This document shows positions 22,945 to 31,165 of a stretch of 64,000 nucleotides of DNA, piece after piece (the first letter of the stretch is position 1; the number at the start of each line of letters is the position of its first letter). The DNA comes from Oscillospiraceae bacterium (GTDB lineage Bacteria; Bacillota; Clostridia; Oscillospirales; Acutalibacteraceae). Where the stretch lies: assembly GCA_009779495.1 (NCBI GenBank), contig WRED01000001.1:62001-126000 (forward strand). Direction: 5' to 3'. The notes beneath the pieces were generated by a model. That model did no database searches and was not told the DNA's origin. It worked only from the letters and a program-made list of their open reading frames with translations. A program made the translations under genes and the position numbers.

Positions 22945-24783
22945 ATGAAAAAAACGTGGAAATCCCTTTTGGCAGTCATTTTAGCGGCAAGCGTACTGTT
23001 CGGCGCGGCGGCGGTCGCTGTCCGCGCGGCCGAGCCGGATTCTTCCGGCAGTTCCTCTCTCTTCGACTACATAGGCGACTTAGGCTCTAAGAAAACGCAG
23101 GCAAGCCTGCTTAACAGAATCAGTAACTTCTTTATCAACGACTTTCTGCTGAGGGCTATCGCGATGTTCATCCCCCGCTCCCCCGACACCATGAAGCTCC
23201 AGGATTTCGACCTGGAAAAGTACGGCGGCTTCTATCAGGGTCACGACGAGTTTATCGGCGAGCCGCAGGAGGGTAATGTCTGGCGGCTGGGTTATGATAA
23301 AAAGTCGGTTCTCCCCGATGATTTCGGTACGGCGAAAATGAAATACGCACGCGGCAGCTATGTGCCCTGGGCCTACGTCAGCGAGGTGTATACGGACGAC
23401 GACGGCAACCCCGAATTCGTCGGCGTGCGCACCATCGTCCTTGACGACGGAAGCGGGCGCGGCGCGGCGTCGTTCTCCGTGATCGACTGCATCGGGCTGT
23501 CCAACGCCGACGTGCGCAAGATACGCGCGGCGGTAGCCGATTTCGCCGCCCAAAATAAAATTGTCAGCATAAACGTCTCCGCGACGCATACGCATACGGG
23601 TATCGATTCGCAGGGCGTATGGACCGCGCCGCTGTCCACGCTGTTCAACAACGTCCTGTCCGGCCTGACGTTCGGCCTTGTAAAGCCGAAAAGCGGCGTA
23701 AACGAAACGTACCTCAACACGATTATCAGCCGAACCACCGCGTCCATTCAGGCGGCCTACGCGGAAATGGTTGAAACCGAGGGCCAGCTTTACTACGCGG
23801 TCAAGGACATATCGGACTATGTTCACGACCGCACGCCGCCCTTCGTCTACGACGGCAACCTGTACCGTTTGGTGTTTGAGCCGTTTGAGTCGGGCAAAAA
23901 GCCGACTGTGATCGCGTCGCTCGGGTGCCACCCCGAATCGGCGAGCTTCGGCGATGAAATGCCGGGCTTCAATTCCAAAATCACGGCCGACTGCATCTAT
24001 TACATGGATAAGCTCATCAGCTCCGCGGGCGGAAACTTCATCTTCATTCAGGGCAACGTGGGCACGGTAACCTCCTCGCGCGGGCTTTCCAGCGACGGTC
24101 TCCCGGGACTTACGTCCCATCAGGGGGCCATGCGCTTCGGCTACGAGCTGGGCTATATCCTGCTGGGTATGAGCGAATCTCAGGAGGAATGCGCAGCGAT
24201 CAATGACAGGTGCGGCGACCGGCTGGGCGTCAATGACGAAAACCGCCCGGAGAATTACACGGTCTGGTATAAGGACTGGGAGCCTGTGGAAAACGTCCCG
24301 GTGGACGCCGTGCTGAACATACGGCACAAGCAGTTCTTGACCGAGGTACAGAACAACATGGCGAAAGTGCTGGCTAAGGCGGCGCTCGCGAACATCACGA
24401 TGATCTACGACAGCAAAACGCTGAAATATTACACCGTCACCGAGGTCGGCTACATGGAGATCGGAGATGCGCTCAAGGTGTTTTTGAGTCCCGGCGAGAT
24501 CTACGGCGAGCTGCTGATGGGCGACGAGGGCGGATCAATGAACGCTTTCAAGTATCCGCCTTTGCGCGAGCTGTACGGCGATAACCTGATCATCTTCGAC
24601 CTTATGAACGACGCCGCCGGGTATGTCGAGCCGGACAACGAGTATGTGATCGTCGGCTACCGCTACAATGAGGCAAACGACGTACTGGAAAGCGATTCCT
24701 GGGCGCTGCTTGTGTCGATGGGCAAGAACGCCGCGTCGGATATTATCGGCGCGTTTATTGATCTTGTGGACGGTGTGCGCTGA
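22945..24783 (+). CDS. Secreted neutral/alkaline ceramidase-like hydrolase
   Basis: 612 residues with an N-terminal signal peptide (MKKTWKSLLAVILAAS...VRAAEP). The segment SINVSATHTHTGIDSQGVW carries the zinc-binding HTH motif of the neutral ceramidase N-terminal domain. Further family-like parts are YAEMVETEGQLYY, ASLGCHPESASFGDE and FIFIQGNVGTVTSSRG, and EVGYMEIGDALKVFLSPGEI near the end. Known members hydrolyse the N-acyl bond of ceramide outside the cell; the actual substrate here is uncertain. AAAGGA lies before the ATG. The gene appears monocistronic. Confidence 0.8.
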   Translation: MKKTWKSLLAVILAASVLFGAAAVAVRAAEPDSSGSSSLFDYIGDLGSKKTQASLLNRISNFFINDFLLRAIAMFIPRSPDTMKLQDFDLEKYGGFYQGHDEFIGEPQEGNVWRLGYDKKSVLPDDFGTAKMKYARGSYVPWAYVSEVYTDDDGNPEFVGVRTIVLDDGSGRGAASFSVIDCIGLSNADVRKIRAAVADFAAQNKIVSINVSATHTHTGIDSQGVWTAPLSTLFNNVLSGLTFGLVKPKSGVNETYLNTIISRTTASIQAAYAEMVETEGQLYYAVKDISDYVHDRTPPFVYDGNLYRLVFEPFESGKKPTVIASLGCHPESASFGDEMPGFNSKITADCIYYMDKLISSAGGNFIFIQGNVGTVTSSRGLSSDGLPGLTSHQGAMRFGYELGYILLGMSESQEECAAINDRCGDRLGVNDENRPENYTVWYKDWEPVENVPVDAVLNIRHKQFLTEVQNNMAKVLAKAALANITMIYDSKTLKYYTVTEVGYMEIGDALKVFLSPGEIYGELLMGDEGGSMNAFKYPPLRELYGDNLIIFDLMNDAAGYVEPDNEYVIVGYRYNEANDVLESDSWALLVSMGKNAASDIIGAFIDLVDGVR

Positions 24784-24856
24784 CGACAAATAACCGTGCG
24801 CGTGTTTAGTAACAAGATAAAAACATGGAAATTTTACATTAACGGAGGCAATATCA

Positions 24857-25372
24857 ATGTCAGAAACAGATAAGCCGAAAATCGTAACATTCCGGGCGCG
24901 GCTTGACGAGTTTCTTTTCCTGGGTGTCGAGCAAGCCGTTACAAACAGCACGGATTTTGGAAAGGTATGGGACTACTATTTCAAAACGGCCGGCGGGAGC
25001 GGATTGGGCGGCGAGTACGACTATATTATATGGTACTATAAAAACAACGAGCAGATTTTCTTTGTCGGGAAAATGGTCGATGGCGCAGACGAAATACCCG
25101 AAGGATTTTCACTGGTGAAGTTCCCCGCGTGCGAATATTTTGTCGTCACCCATGAAGCATGCGAAAATCTTCATGACGGGATTTTCCTGACGCAAAGCTA
25201 TGTCGGGATTGGGCAGACCCACGATTACCGTGAACATGTACCAATGCCGGACGGATATATGCGATTCGACGGCCCTGACAGTCCTATCACGCAAATCGAG
25301 AACGAAAATGCCAATGCCACAGGCGGAGGACGGTTCGAACGTTGGGTGCCGATCAAAAAAATCGACGGATAA
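24857..25372 (+). CDS. GyrI-like effector-binding domain protein
   Basis: 171 residues forming a single GyrI/AraC effector-binding-like fold, without a DNA-binding domain. Typical parts are YDYIIWYYKNNEQIFFVGKM, VKFPACEYFVVTHEA and a C-terminal FERWVPIKKID. Such proteins bind hydrophobic small molecules or hydrolyse cyclopropanoid compounds; the ligand here is unknown. The ATG follows AACGGAGG. A dispersed repeat starts about 15 bases after its stop codon. Confidence 0.72.
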   Translation: MSETDKPKIVTFRARLDEFLFLGVEQAVTNSTDFGKVWDYYFKTAGGSGLGGEYDYIIWYYKNNEQIFFVGKMVDGADEIPEGFSLVKFPACEYFVVTHEACENLHDGIFLTQSYVGIGQTHDYREHVPMPDGYMRFDGPDSPITQIENENANATGGGRFERWVPIKKIDG

Positions 25373-25386
25373 TATTTGTTTTGCTT

Positions 25387-25436
25387 AATAAGCATTTTCT
25401 GCGCACGTACATCGTAGTACAATGCCCGCGCCGACC
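25387..25436. repeat. Dispersed intergenic repeat, copy 1
   Basis: TAAGCATTTTCT followed by GTACATCGTA and ACAAT.CCC aligns without gaps to 45011-45056, with roughly three quarters identity. Both copies start at or just after a stop codon and lie upstream of the next gene. The GTAC-ATCGTA-GTAC core can form a small hairpin in this copy. Confidence 0.6.
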
Positions 25437-25478
25437 ACTACAATAAGGTTTTCAATATCTGAAAAGGAATGATCATAC

Positions 25479-26015
25479 ATGTCAGATTTCTTTGACCTGA
25501 TCAACAAACGCGAGAGCTGCCGGAATTTCGCCGACACGCCCGTCACGAAAGAGCAGCTCCTGGCGTGCGCCGAGGCCGCGCGGCTGGCGCCGTCCTCCAC
25601 CAATTCACAGCCATGGAGGTTTCTCGCCGTCAACGGCCCGGAAAAAAGCGCCATGGTCGCCAAATGCACGCAGAGCCTGGGTATGAATAAGTTCACCGAC
25701 AAGGCTCCGGCTTTCTTCATCGTGTGCGAGGAAAAAACCACGCTGACGTCAAGGCTCGGCGGCGTCGTGAAGGATGTGTACTTCGCGCCCATCGACATCG
25801 GGCTGGCCGTGGCGCATCTCTGCTATGCCGCGGCGGAGCAGGGGCTTTCCACGTGCATTTTGGGCTGGTTTGACGAAAAGAAGCTCATCCGGCAGTTTTT
25901 CCTGCCCGAAAAAACGAATATCCGCCTGGTGATCGCCATCGGATATTCGGCGGACGAGGCCGCGCGCGAAAAGAAGCGCAAGGAGCTTGAGGAGGTTTTC
26001 GACTACTTTGAGTAG
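25479..26015 (+). CDS. Nitroreductase-family flavoprotein
   Basis: 178 residues. RESCRNFADTPVTKEQL and LAPSSTNSQPWRFLAV are the FMN-binding motifs near the N-terminus. The dimer-core segment IDIGLAVAHLCYAAAEQGLS and the ILGWFDEKKL region match NAD(P)H-dependent oxidoreductases. The physiological substrate cannot be assigned. The start ATG has GAAAAGGA upstream. The end overlaps the proposed TTG start of the next gene by eight bases. Confidence 0.9.
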   Translation: MSDFFDLINKRESCRNFADTPVTKEQLLACAEAARLAPSSTNSQPWRFLAVNGPEKSAMVAKCTQSLGMNKFTDKAPAFFIVCEEKTTLTSRLGGVVKDVYFAPIDIGLAVAHLCYAAAEQGLSTCILGWFDEKKLIRQFFLPEKTNIRLVIAIGYSADEAAREKKRKELEEVFDYFE

Positions 26016-27180
26016 CCTCATCAAAACCGCGAACGTACGTGAATTCGGCGCGGCCGGAGACGGCTGTACTGATGATTCTGGCGCGTTTCAGCGGGCATTT
26101 GACAGCGGAGCCGCTGATATCTTCATACCGCCGGGGCTCTACCGCGTTGCAAAAACGCTGCGCGTCCGCTCAAACACGGCACTTGAGGCGCACCCTTGCG
26201 CCCGTATCTTTATGTGCGGAGACACGCCGAAAAGGCGCGGCGATTTTCTGCTGACCAACTATGACCACAAGGGCGGCGACGAAAATATCAGCCTGACCGG
26301 CGGCGTGTGGGACGGCAACGACGAGGGCGCCCACAACGTCATGGGGCCACGCTTTGAAAAAGACAGCTACTCCGGCGCGGCGCTGAATTTCTACAACGTA
26401 AAGGGGCTTGCCCTCAAGGATATTATTGTCGCGAATCCGGCGGCTTATTACATCAGAATGGCTTGTCTGGAAAATTTTGCTATCGAAAACGTCGCGTTTC
26501 TCAGCGACCGGGTAAGCAAAAATCAGGACGGCCTGCATTTCGGCGGCTATGTCAAAAACGGCACGGTCAAAAATGTGACCGCGCTGTCGAAGGGCCAGAC
26601 GAACGACGACATGATCGCCCTCAACGCCGACGACTGTGTTGAACGCGCGGAAAACTTTGACCTCCGGCGCGGCTCCATCGAAAATATCTCCTTTGAGAAC
26701 ATCACGGCGCAGGACTGCCACACGCTGATCCGCATATTGAGCGTGACCGCGCCGGTTCGGAACATCACGTTCAAAAACGTACAGGCGGGAGTGCGCTGTT
26801 ACGCCCTGAACTGTGACGCCGCCCGCTACTGCGCTACGCCGCTGTTCAAAGAGGAGGATTTTCCGCAGGGAGTCGGCTGTATCGAAAACGTCAGCATCGA
26901 CGGCATGGCCGTCCACTTCACGGGTGACCGAGTCACAGGTGATCGCGATCTGAACCCGCTTATTATATTGGAAAGCGGCGCGAAAAATCTGCGCGTGCGC
27001 GGGTTCAAGTACAACCACGGGCTGAACCGAAGTCCCCTCTCCCCTGCGCTTACGGCAAAAAATATCGTCGGCGCAACTATTCGCGCCGACGATCAAACGT
27101 ATGATATTCATGGCAAGGGGGACGTCCTGAACATCGCGGATTTTACGGAGCTGGACGTCAACTCAACTGAATCCCTCTAA
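26008..27180 (+). CDS. Right-handed beta-helix (pectate lyase/GH28-like) protein
   Basis: About 390 residues, without a signal peptide. The N-terminal VREFGAAGDGCTDDSGAFQR is the signature of pectate-lyase-superfamily and glycoside hydrolase 28 beta-helix proteins. Repeated strands such as NFYNVKGLALKDIIVANPAA, FAIENVAFLSD and IENISFENITAQDC follow. The Asp residues in QTNDDMIALNADDC could be catalytic. The start is uncertain: TTG 26008 lies 12 bases after GGAGG and overlaps the nitroreductase end, and the frame opens at 25987. The pair may be translationally coupled. A cytosolic polysaccharide-processing role is an inference. Confidence 0.8.
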   Translation: MSSLIKTANVREFGAAGDGCTDDSGAFQRAFDSGAADIFIPPGLYRVAKTLRVRSNTALEAHPCARIFMCGDTPKRRGDFLLTNYDHKGGDENISLTGGVWDGNDEGAHNVMGPRFEKDSYSGAALNFYNVKGLALKDIIVANPAAYYIRMACLENFAIENVAFLSDRVSKNQDGLHFGGYVKNGTVKNVTALSKGQTNDDMIALNADDCVERAENFDLRRGSIENISFENITAQDCHTLIRILSVTAPVRNITFKNVQAGVRCYALNCDAARYCATPLFKEEDFPQGVGCIENVSIDGMAVHFTGDRVTGDRDLNPLIILESGAKNLRVRGFKYNHGLNRSPLSPALTAKNIVGATIRADDQTYDIHGKGDVLNIADFTELDVNSTESL

Positions 27181-27190
27181 AAACCAACGC

Positions 27191-27263
27191 CGTCATTGCG
27201 GCCTCCGAGCCGCAATCTCAACCACAAGATACTTTGAGATTCCGGGTCAAGCCCGGAATGACG
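27191..27263. repeat. CGTCATT-bounded double-hairpin repeat between convergent genes
   Basis: The ends CGTCATT and AATGACG are inverted. Inside are two perfect hairpins: TTGCGGC/GCCGCAA (27196-27215) and ATTCCGGG/CCCGGAAT (27239-27259). The TTCCGGGTCAAGCCCGGAATGAC type is known as a dispersed intergenic repeat in many bacteria. Its position between convergent genes suggests a terminator-like role. Confidence 0.75.
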
Positions 27264-27267
27264 AGTT

Positions 27268-28116
27268 CTACAACACGGCGCGCAGTCGATTCAGGCTGTG
27301 CGCCGCGTCCTTTTGCCCAAGTTCGTACATCCTGTTCAGCAGCTTGAGCTTCTTCGACGCCGTGCCCATCCGAAAATCCTCCGACGGCGCGATGATGACC
27401 GCGCGGCCCTCCTCCTGAAGCCTCAAAAGCTCCCCGATTGACCGCATGTACGCCGTATGCCTTTGGTCAAGGGCGTCGATCACCCCGGGATATTTCGTCA
27501 GGCAGGTGCTGTACACAAGGCGGAAACGCTCGCGCCGCTTGATAAAATCCACGGGCTTTGTCAGTATCACGACGAGCCTGTCGCAGCCCTCGCCCAAGGC
27601 GGTGTCCACGGGAACCGGGTCAGCCGCCCCGCCGTCGAAATACGCGCGGCCGCCGATCTCCACCGGCCTGCATATAGCCGGAAGCGCACAGGACGCCATC
27701 AGGATACGCATATCGCCCTTAACGACGTCCCGGTTGCCGAAATACGCCGCCCGGCCTGTCGCGGCGTCGGTGGCCACAACGCGAAACTCGCTTTTTGTGC
27801 GCAAAAGCGCGTCGTAGTCTATCGGATCGACGATGTTCGTCAGTGTGTCGTAAATGAAGTCAAGCCCGAAAAAGGAGCCTGTCCGAAGCAGATTGCCAAC
27901 GCCCATATACCGCTTGTCGAAAGCGTAATCGGTGTAGAAGCGGTAGTTGCGCCCGCGCTGCCCGGCCAGAAAGGACAGGATGTTCGCCGCCCCGGCCGAC
28001 ACGCCGATACAGTAGTCAAACCGCAGGCCGCGCTCCAAGAAACAGTCGAGCACGCCCGCGCCGTAGATGCCGCGCATCCCGCCGCCCACGTCGATTAACC
28101 CAAGCTTTTCCGCCAT
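27268..28116 (-). CDS. Patatin-like phospholipase
   Basis: 282 residues of the bacterial patatin/RssA-YchK group. The oxyanion loop is GGGMRGIYGAGVLD (residues 11-24), the nucleophile elbow GVSAGA (near 39-44), and the catalytic Asp lies in DGGAADPVPV. This forms a Ser-Asp dyad for acyl-ester hydrolysis. There is no signal peptide, so it acts inside the cell. The start follows GAGGTG. Substrates are probably membrane lipids, by inference. Confidence 0.92.
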   Translation of the reverse strand: MAEKLGLIDVGGGMRGIYGAGVLDCFLERGLRFDYCIGVSAGAANILSFLAGQRGRNYRFYTDYAFDKRYMGVGNLLRTGSFFGLDFIYDTLTNIVDPIDYDALLRTKSEFRVVATDAATGRAAYFGNRDVVKGDMRILMASCALPAICRPVEIGGRAYFDGGAADPVPVDTALGEGCDRLVVILTKPVDFIKRRERFRLVYSTCLTKYPGVIDALDQRHTAYMRSIGELLRLQEEGRAVIIAPSEDFRMGTASKKLKLLNRMYELGQKDAAHSLNRLRAVL

Positions 28117-28180
28117 TTGTCAGTCACCTCGAAAGGTATTATAGCATACCCGGCCGCAAGTGGCAAGTGGCAAATTAACT

Positions 28181-29041
28181 CTAATCCTTAACCACCGCTC
28201 TGCGCATCAGCAGCCAGCACAACCCGCTGAACACCGCGAACATCGCCGCAAGCGTCACGAACGCGTGGAACGGCAGCGACTGCGTGAAGCCGAACATGTA
28301 GTCAAACGCCCGCTCCGCCCACTTAGTGATTTTTCCGTCCGCGACATAGAAGTTAACGATTGGCAAGGCGATGAAAAGCAACGCGGGGACGCCTGCCGCC
28401 ACGGATATCTTGCCCGCCTTGCCGAGCCTGTAAAACGTCAGAGATATGAGATAGCCGAACATCGCCGCCGCAAGATACGACACAAGGCAAAAGATGAAGC
28501 TGTACACATGCGTCGTCAGCGTGCCGCGCACTTTGGTTTCCGAGTTGTACAATTGCTCAAACAGCGACGTACATATGACGTCTTCTCCTATAAGCGAGCA
28601 CGCCCATTTAAAAGCAATCAGGTTGATTTTGTCAATAACGGCCATACCGAAGGCGATAGTCAGCACGGCGGCGATTCGCCCGCGGAACACTGTTTTGCGC
28701 GACACACCGTTTTGACTCAGCATCCCGAACTGCTCCCTGAACACGGCCAATCCGCACACGAACAGGAATATTACCGTCGCCGCGTCCATACCGCTGAACT
28801 GCGACTGAACGGACTGCCACTCTTCCAGCTCCTCCGGGGTAAGCTCGCGGCTCTCATAAACGATCGTTGCCCCATCCTCACCTTGAACCTCTTCAGCGAT
28901 TATCATGGGCACAACGCCGTCGTAGCTCGTGACCGATGTGACAAGCAGCAGCGGTAAAACGATCATCACCACGATATAAAATATGATGATCGGCTTCTGA
29001 TGTTCGCGCAACTGATATAGATATGATTGTTTTAATTTCAT
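28181..29041 (-). CDS. ABC transporter permease
   Basis: 286 residues with about six hydrophobic spans, for example PIIIFYIVVMIVLPLLLVTS, AATVIFLFVCGLAVF and AVLTIAFGMAVID. An extracytoplasmic insert after the first span contains EEVQGEDGATIVYESRELTP. It follows the ATPase gene by 16 bases, and the GntR-ATPase-permease order matches YtrA-type operons that respond to cell-wall antibiotics. The ligand is unknown. Confidence 0.83.
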   Translation of the reverse strand: MKLKQSYLYQLREHQKPIIIFYIVVMIVLPLLLVTSVTSYDGVVPMIIAEEVQGEDGATIVYESRELTPEELEEWQSVQSQFSGMDAATVIFLFVCGLAVFREQFGMLSQNGVSRKTVFRGRIAAVLTIAFGMAVIDKINLIAFKWACSLIGEDVICTSLFEQLYNSETKVRGTLTTHVYSFIFCLVSYLAAAMFGYLISLTFYRLGKAGKISVAAGVPALLFIALPIVNFYVADGKITKWAERAFDYMFGFTQSLPFHAFVTLAAMFAVFSGLCWLLMRRAVVKD

Positions 29042-29057
29042 TTTATTTTCCTCTCCA

Positions 29058-29900
29058 TTAAGAATTCGTCAGCCGGATGAACAGCTTTTGAAGATCAAGC
29101 CCGGACACCTCAAGCCCTGCGGGAACATCGTCCGGCGGTCCCAGCAGGTATACCGTTTTCAGCCCGCCCAAACTGTCCTCGCCGATCTTGCGGCGGTTCT
29201 CCGAATACGCGTCCACCAAAGCGGCGGCTCCCGCCACAGTATAGCCCTCGCGCAGCAGATCCTCGCGCGGCTCGTCGCGGAGTATCTCGCCGTTTTTAAT
29301 AATAACGACATGCTCTATCAGCGCGGCGATCTCCTCTATGAGATGCGTTGAGATCACGATCGTGGACGGCTTTTCCGCGTACTTTTCAAGCAGCAGGCGG
29401 TAAAACAGCTCGCGGTGGTTGGCGTCCAGCCCCAATACCGGCTCATCCAAAAACAGGTACGGCGTGTTGACCGACAGCGCGACGATCAGCTTGAATATGG
29501 ACAGGTAGCCCGTTGACAGCGACCGCACGTTCTTTTTCTGATTCAGACCAAATTCGGCGGCCAACCTCGCGGCGTACCCCTCGTCAAAGTCCGGGTAAAA
29601 GCGCTTTGACCACTTAAAAACGTCCCTGATTTTCATCCCGCCGGGATAATATGTCTCCTCGCTCATCAGGTACATTTTTCCTAATGCCTTATCATTTTCC
29701 ACAGCGCGTTCGCCGTCCACGGTCACCTCGCCGCCGTCGGTAAAAATCAGCCCTGAAATGACCTTCAGCATCGTGGTTTTTCCCGCGCCGTTGCGGCCCA
29801 AAAGCCCGATGATCTTGTTGTCCCCGAAAGTAAGCGTCACATCGCGCAGCGCACGCGTTTCACCGTAGCTTTTGTTCACGCCTTTCAGTTCAATGCTCAT
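29058..29900 (-). CDS. ABC transporter ATP-binding protein
   Basis: 280 residues. Walker A is GRNGAGKTT, the signature region is LSTGYLSIFKLIVAL (a degenerate LSGGQ), and Walker B is YLFLDEPVLGLD. The switch His lies in IVISTHLIEEI. The C-terminal 60 residues are an extra domain seen in YtrB-like ATPases. The start overlaps the GntR gene by 11 bases, so they are one transcription unit. Confidence 0.93.
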   Translation of the reverse strand: MSIELKGVNKSYGETRALRDVTLTFGDNKIIGLLGRNGAGKTTMLKVISGLIFTDGGEVTVDGERAVENDKALGKMYLMSEETYYPGGMKIRDVFKWSKRFYPDFDEGYAARLAAEFGLNQKKNVRSLSTGYLSIFKLIVALSVNTPYLFLDEPVLGLDANHRELFYRLLLEKYAEKPSTIVISTHLIEEIAALIEHVVIIKNGEILRDEPREDLLREGYTVAGAAALVDAYSENRRKIGEDSLGGLKTVYLLGPPDDVPAGLEVSGLDLQKLFIRLTNS

Positions 29901-30264
29901 CCCTAAACCCGCTTTCTATCATTTTTTTGATGTCCTCCTCAGACAGGCGGAGATTCTTCGCCTCGCCGACCAAGGCTAAAATGTAGTTTTGAAAAAAAGC
30001 TTCCCGCCTTTTTAACTCGATCTTCCGTCTCGCTCCCTCAGCCACGAACATGCCTATCCCCCGTTTTTTGTAAAGTATTCCCCCGTCCGCCAAAAGCGTG
30101 ATCCCCTTGAGCGCGGTGGCCGGGTTGATTTTGTACGTGACGGATATTTCTGTCGTGGACGGTATCTGCTCCTCCTCGGGGAACGCGCCCGACAAAATCG
30201 CGTCCTCGACGCCGTTCGCGATCTGCTGGAAAATCGGCTCGGCGGATTCGTTGTTGATCCGCAA
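29890..30264 (-). CDS. GntR-family (YtrA-type) regulator
   Basis: 124 residues. The winged-helix region reads PIFQQIANGVEDAILSG, IPSTTEISVTYKINPATALK and LADGGILYKKRGIGMFV. Only a short dimerisation tail follows, as in the YtrA subfamily. The start is TTG at 30264, seven bases after AAAGGAGG. It probably represses its own operon through the palindrome at 30296-30307. Confidence 0.92.
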   Translation of the reverse strand: MRINNESAEPIFQQIANGVEDAILSGAFPEEEQIPSTTEISVTYKINPATALKGITLLADGGILYKKRGIGMFVAEGARRKIELKRREAFFQNYILALVGEAKNLRLSEEDIKKMIESGFRDEH

Positions 30265-30295
30265 TATGCTTCCTCCTTTCGTTCTCTGGTTAACT

Positions 30296-30307
30296 AGTTA
30301 ATTAACT
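30296..30307. promoter_or_regulatory. Probable GntR operator
   Basis: AGTTAATTAACT is a perfect 12-base palindrome flanked by further ACTAGTT and AACTAAC repeats (30289-30313). It lies just downstream of the -10 box of the gntR promoter. Confidence 0.6.
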
Positions 30308-30317
30308 AACTAATGAC

Positions 30318-30346
30318 AGTGTAGTACATATCCGGGTGAATGTCAA
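30318..30346 (-). promoter_or_regulatory. gntR-ABC operon promoter
   Basis: On the minus strand, TTGACA (30341-30346), a 17-base spacer and TACACT (30318-30323). Confidence 0.75.
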
Positions 30347-30363
30347 CAGTTTTTCAAAAAAAT

Positions 30364-30392
30364 TTGATTTTGATCTTAAATTATGCTATAAT
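30364..30392 (+). promoter_or_regulatory. Promoter of the PHP phosphoesterase gene
   Basis: TTGATT (30364-30369), a 17-base spacer and TATAAT (30387-30392). Confidence 0.65.
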
Positions 30393-30420
30393 ATGAGCCG
30401 TTTCGTTTTAGAAAGGATGA

Positions 30421-31152
30421 ATGATAGGTATGATTGCCGACGTCAAAAGCAAGATCCGCGACCTGTTAAGCGACTACAAATATAAAATCGAGCTGCACAC
30501 CCACACGTCGCCCGCAAGCTCATGCAGCGAAATCGCGCCGGAGGAGCTTGTCCGAATATACAAGAATTTGGGCTATGACGCCGTCGCGGTGACGAACCAT
30601 TTCCCCTGCGACCGTTTCGGCGTGACCTCGACTGAGGACGACATCGACCGCTGGCTCGACGATTATAACCGCGCGGAGGCGGAGGGACGGCGCATCGGCA
30701 TCACCGTGCTGTTCGGCGCGGAGTTCCGCACGGCCGAATCTGACAACGACTACCTCGCCTACGGCATCGGCCGGGACGATCTCCTGCCCGCGTGCCAGCT
30801 TTTGGGCAAAGACGTGGCCGCATTCTGCCGCAGGTTCAAAAACGACCGCAACATATTTATCCAGGCTCACCCGTTCCGCAACGGCATCACGCGGGCCGAC
30901 CCGGCTTTGCTTGACGGCGTCGAGACGTACAACGTGCACCCGCACCACAACGCGCGCGTCGGGCTGGCGGCGAAATACGCCAGAGAAAACAATCTGCCCG
31001 CGATAGCCGGAACTGACTTCCACCATCACGGGCACGAGGGGCTTGCCGCCATTATGGCGCGTACGTTGCCGAAAGACTCTTTCGAGCTGGCCGCGCTGCT
31101 GAAAAGCGGCGATTATTATATGACTGTCGGCGGAGATATTGTGCTTACGTAA
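30421..31152 (+). CDS. PHP-domain phosphoesterase
   Basis: 243 residues of the polymerase-and-histidinol-phosphatase metal hydrolase fold. Metal-binding motifs are ELHTHTS (near residue 25), AVTNHF, FGAEFRT, IQAHPFRNG and the C-terminal GTDFHHHGHEG. It is soluble and monocistronic, and its substrate is unknown; histidinol phosphatase and nucleotide phosphatase relatives exist. ATG 30421 lies close to AAAGG and the in-frame ATG at 30430 is an alternative start. Confidence 0.88.
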   Translation: MIGMIADVKSKIRDLLSDYKYKIELHTHTSPASSCSEIAPEELVRIYKNLGYDAVAVTNHFPCDRFGVTSTEDDIDRWLDDYNRAEAEGRRIGITVLFGAEFRTAESDNDYLAYGIGRDDLLPACQLLGKDVAAFCRRFKNDRNIFIQAHPFRNGITRADPALLDGVETYNVHPHHNARVGLAAKYARENNLPAIAGTDFHHHGHEGLAAIMARTLPKDSFELAALLKSGDYYMTVGGDIVLT

Positions 31153-31165
31153 TCCCGCCAAATCT

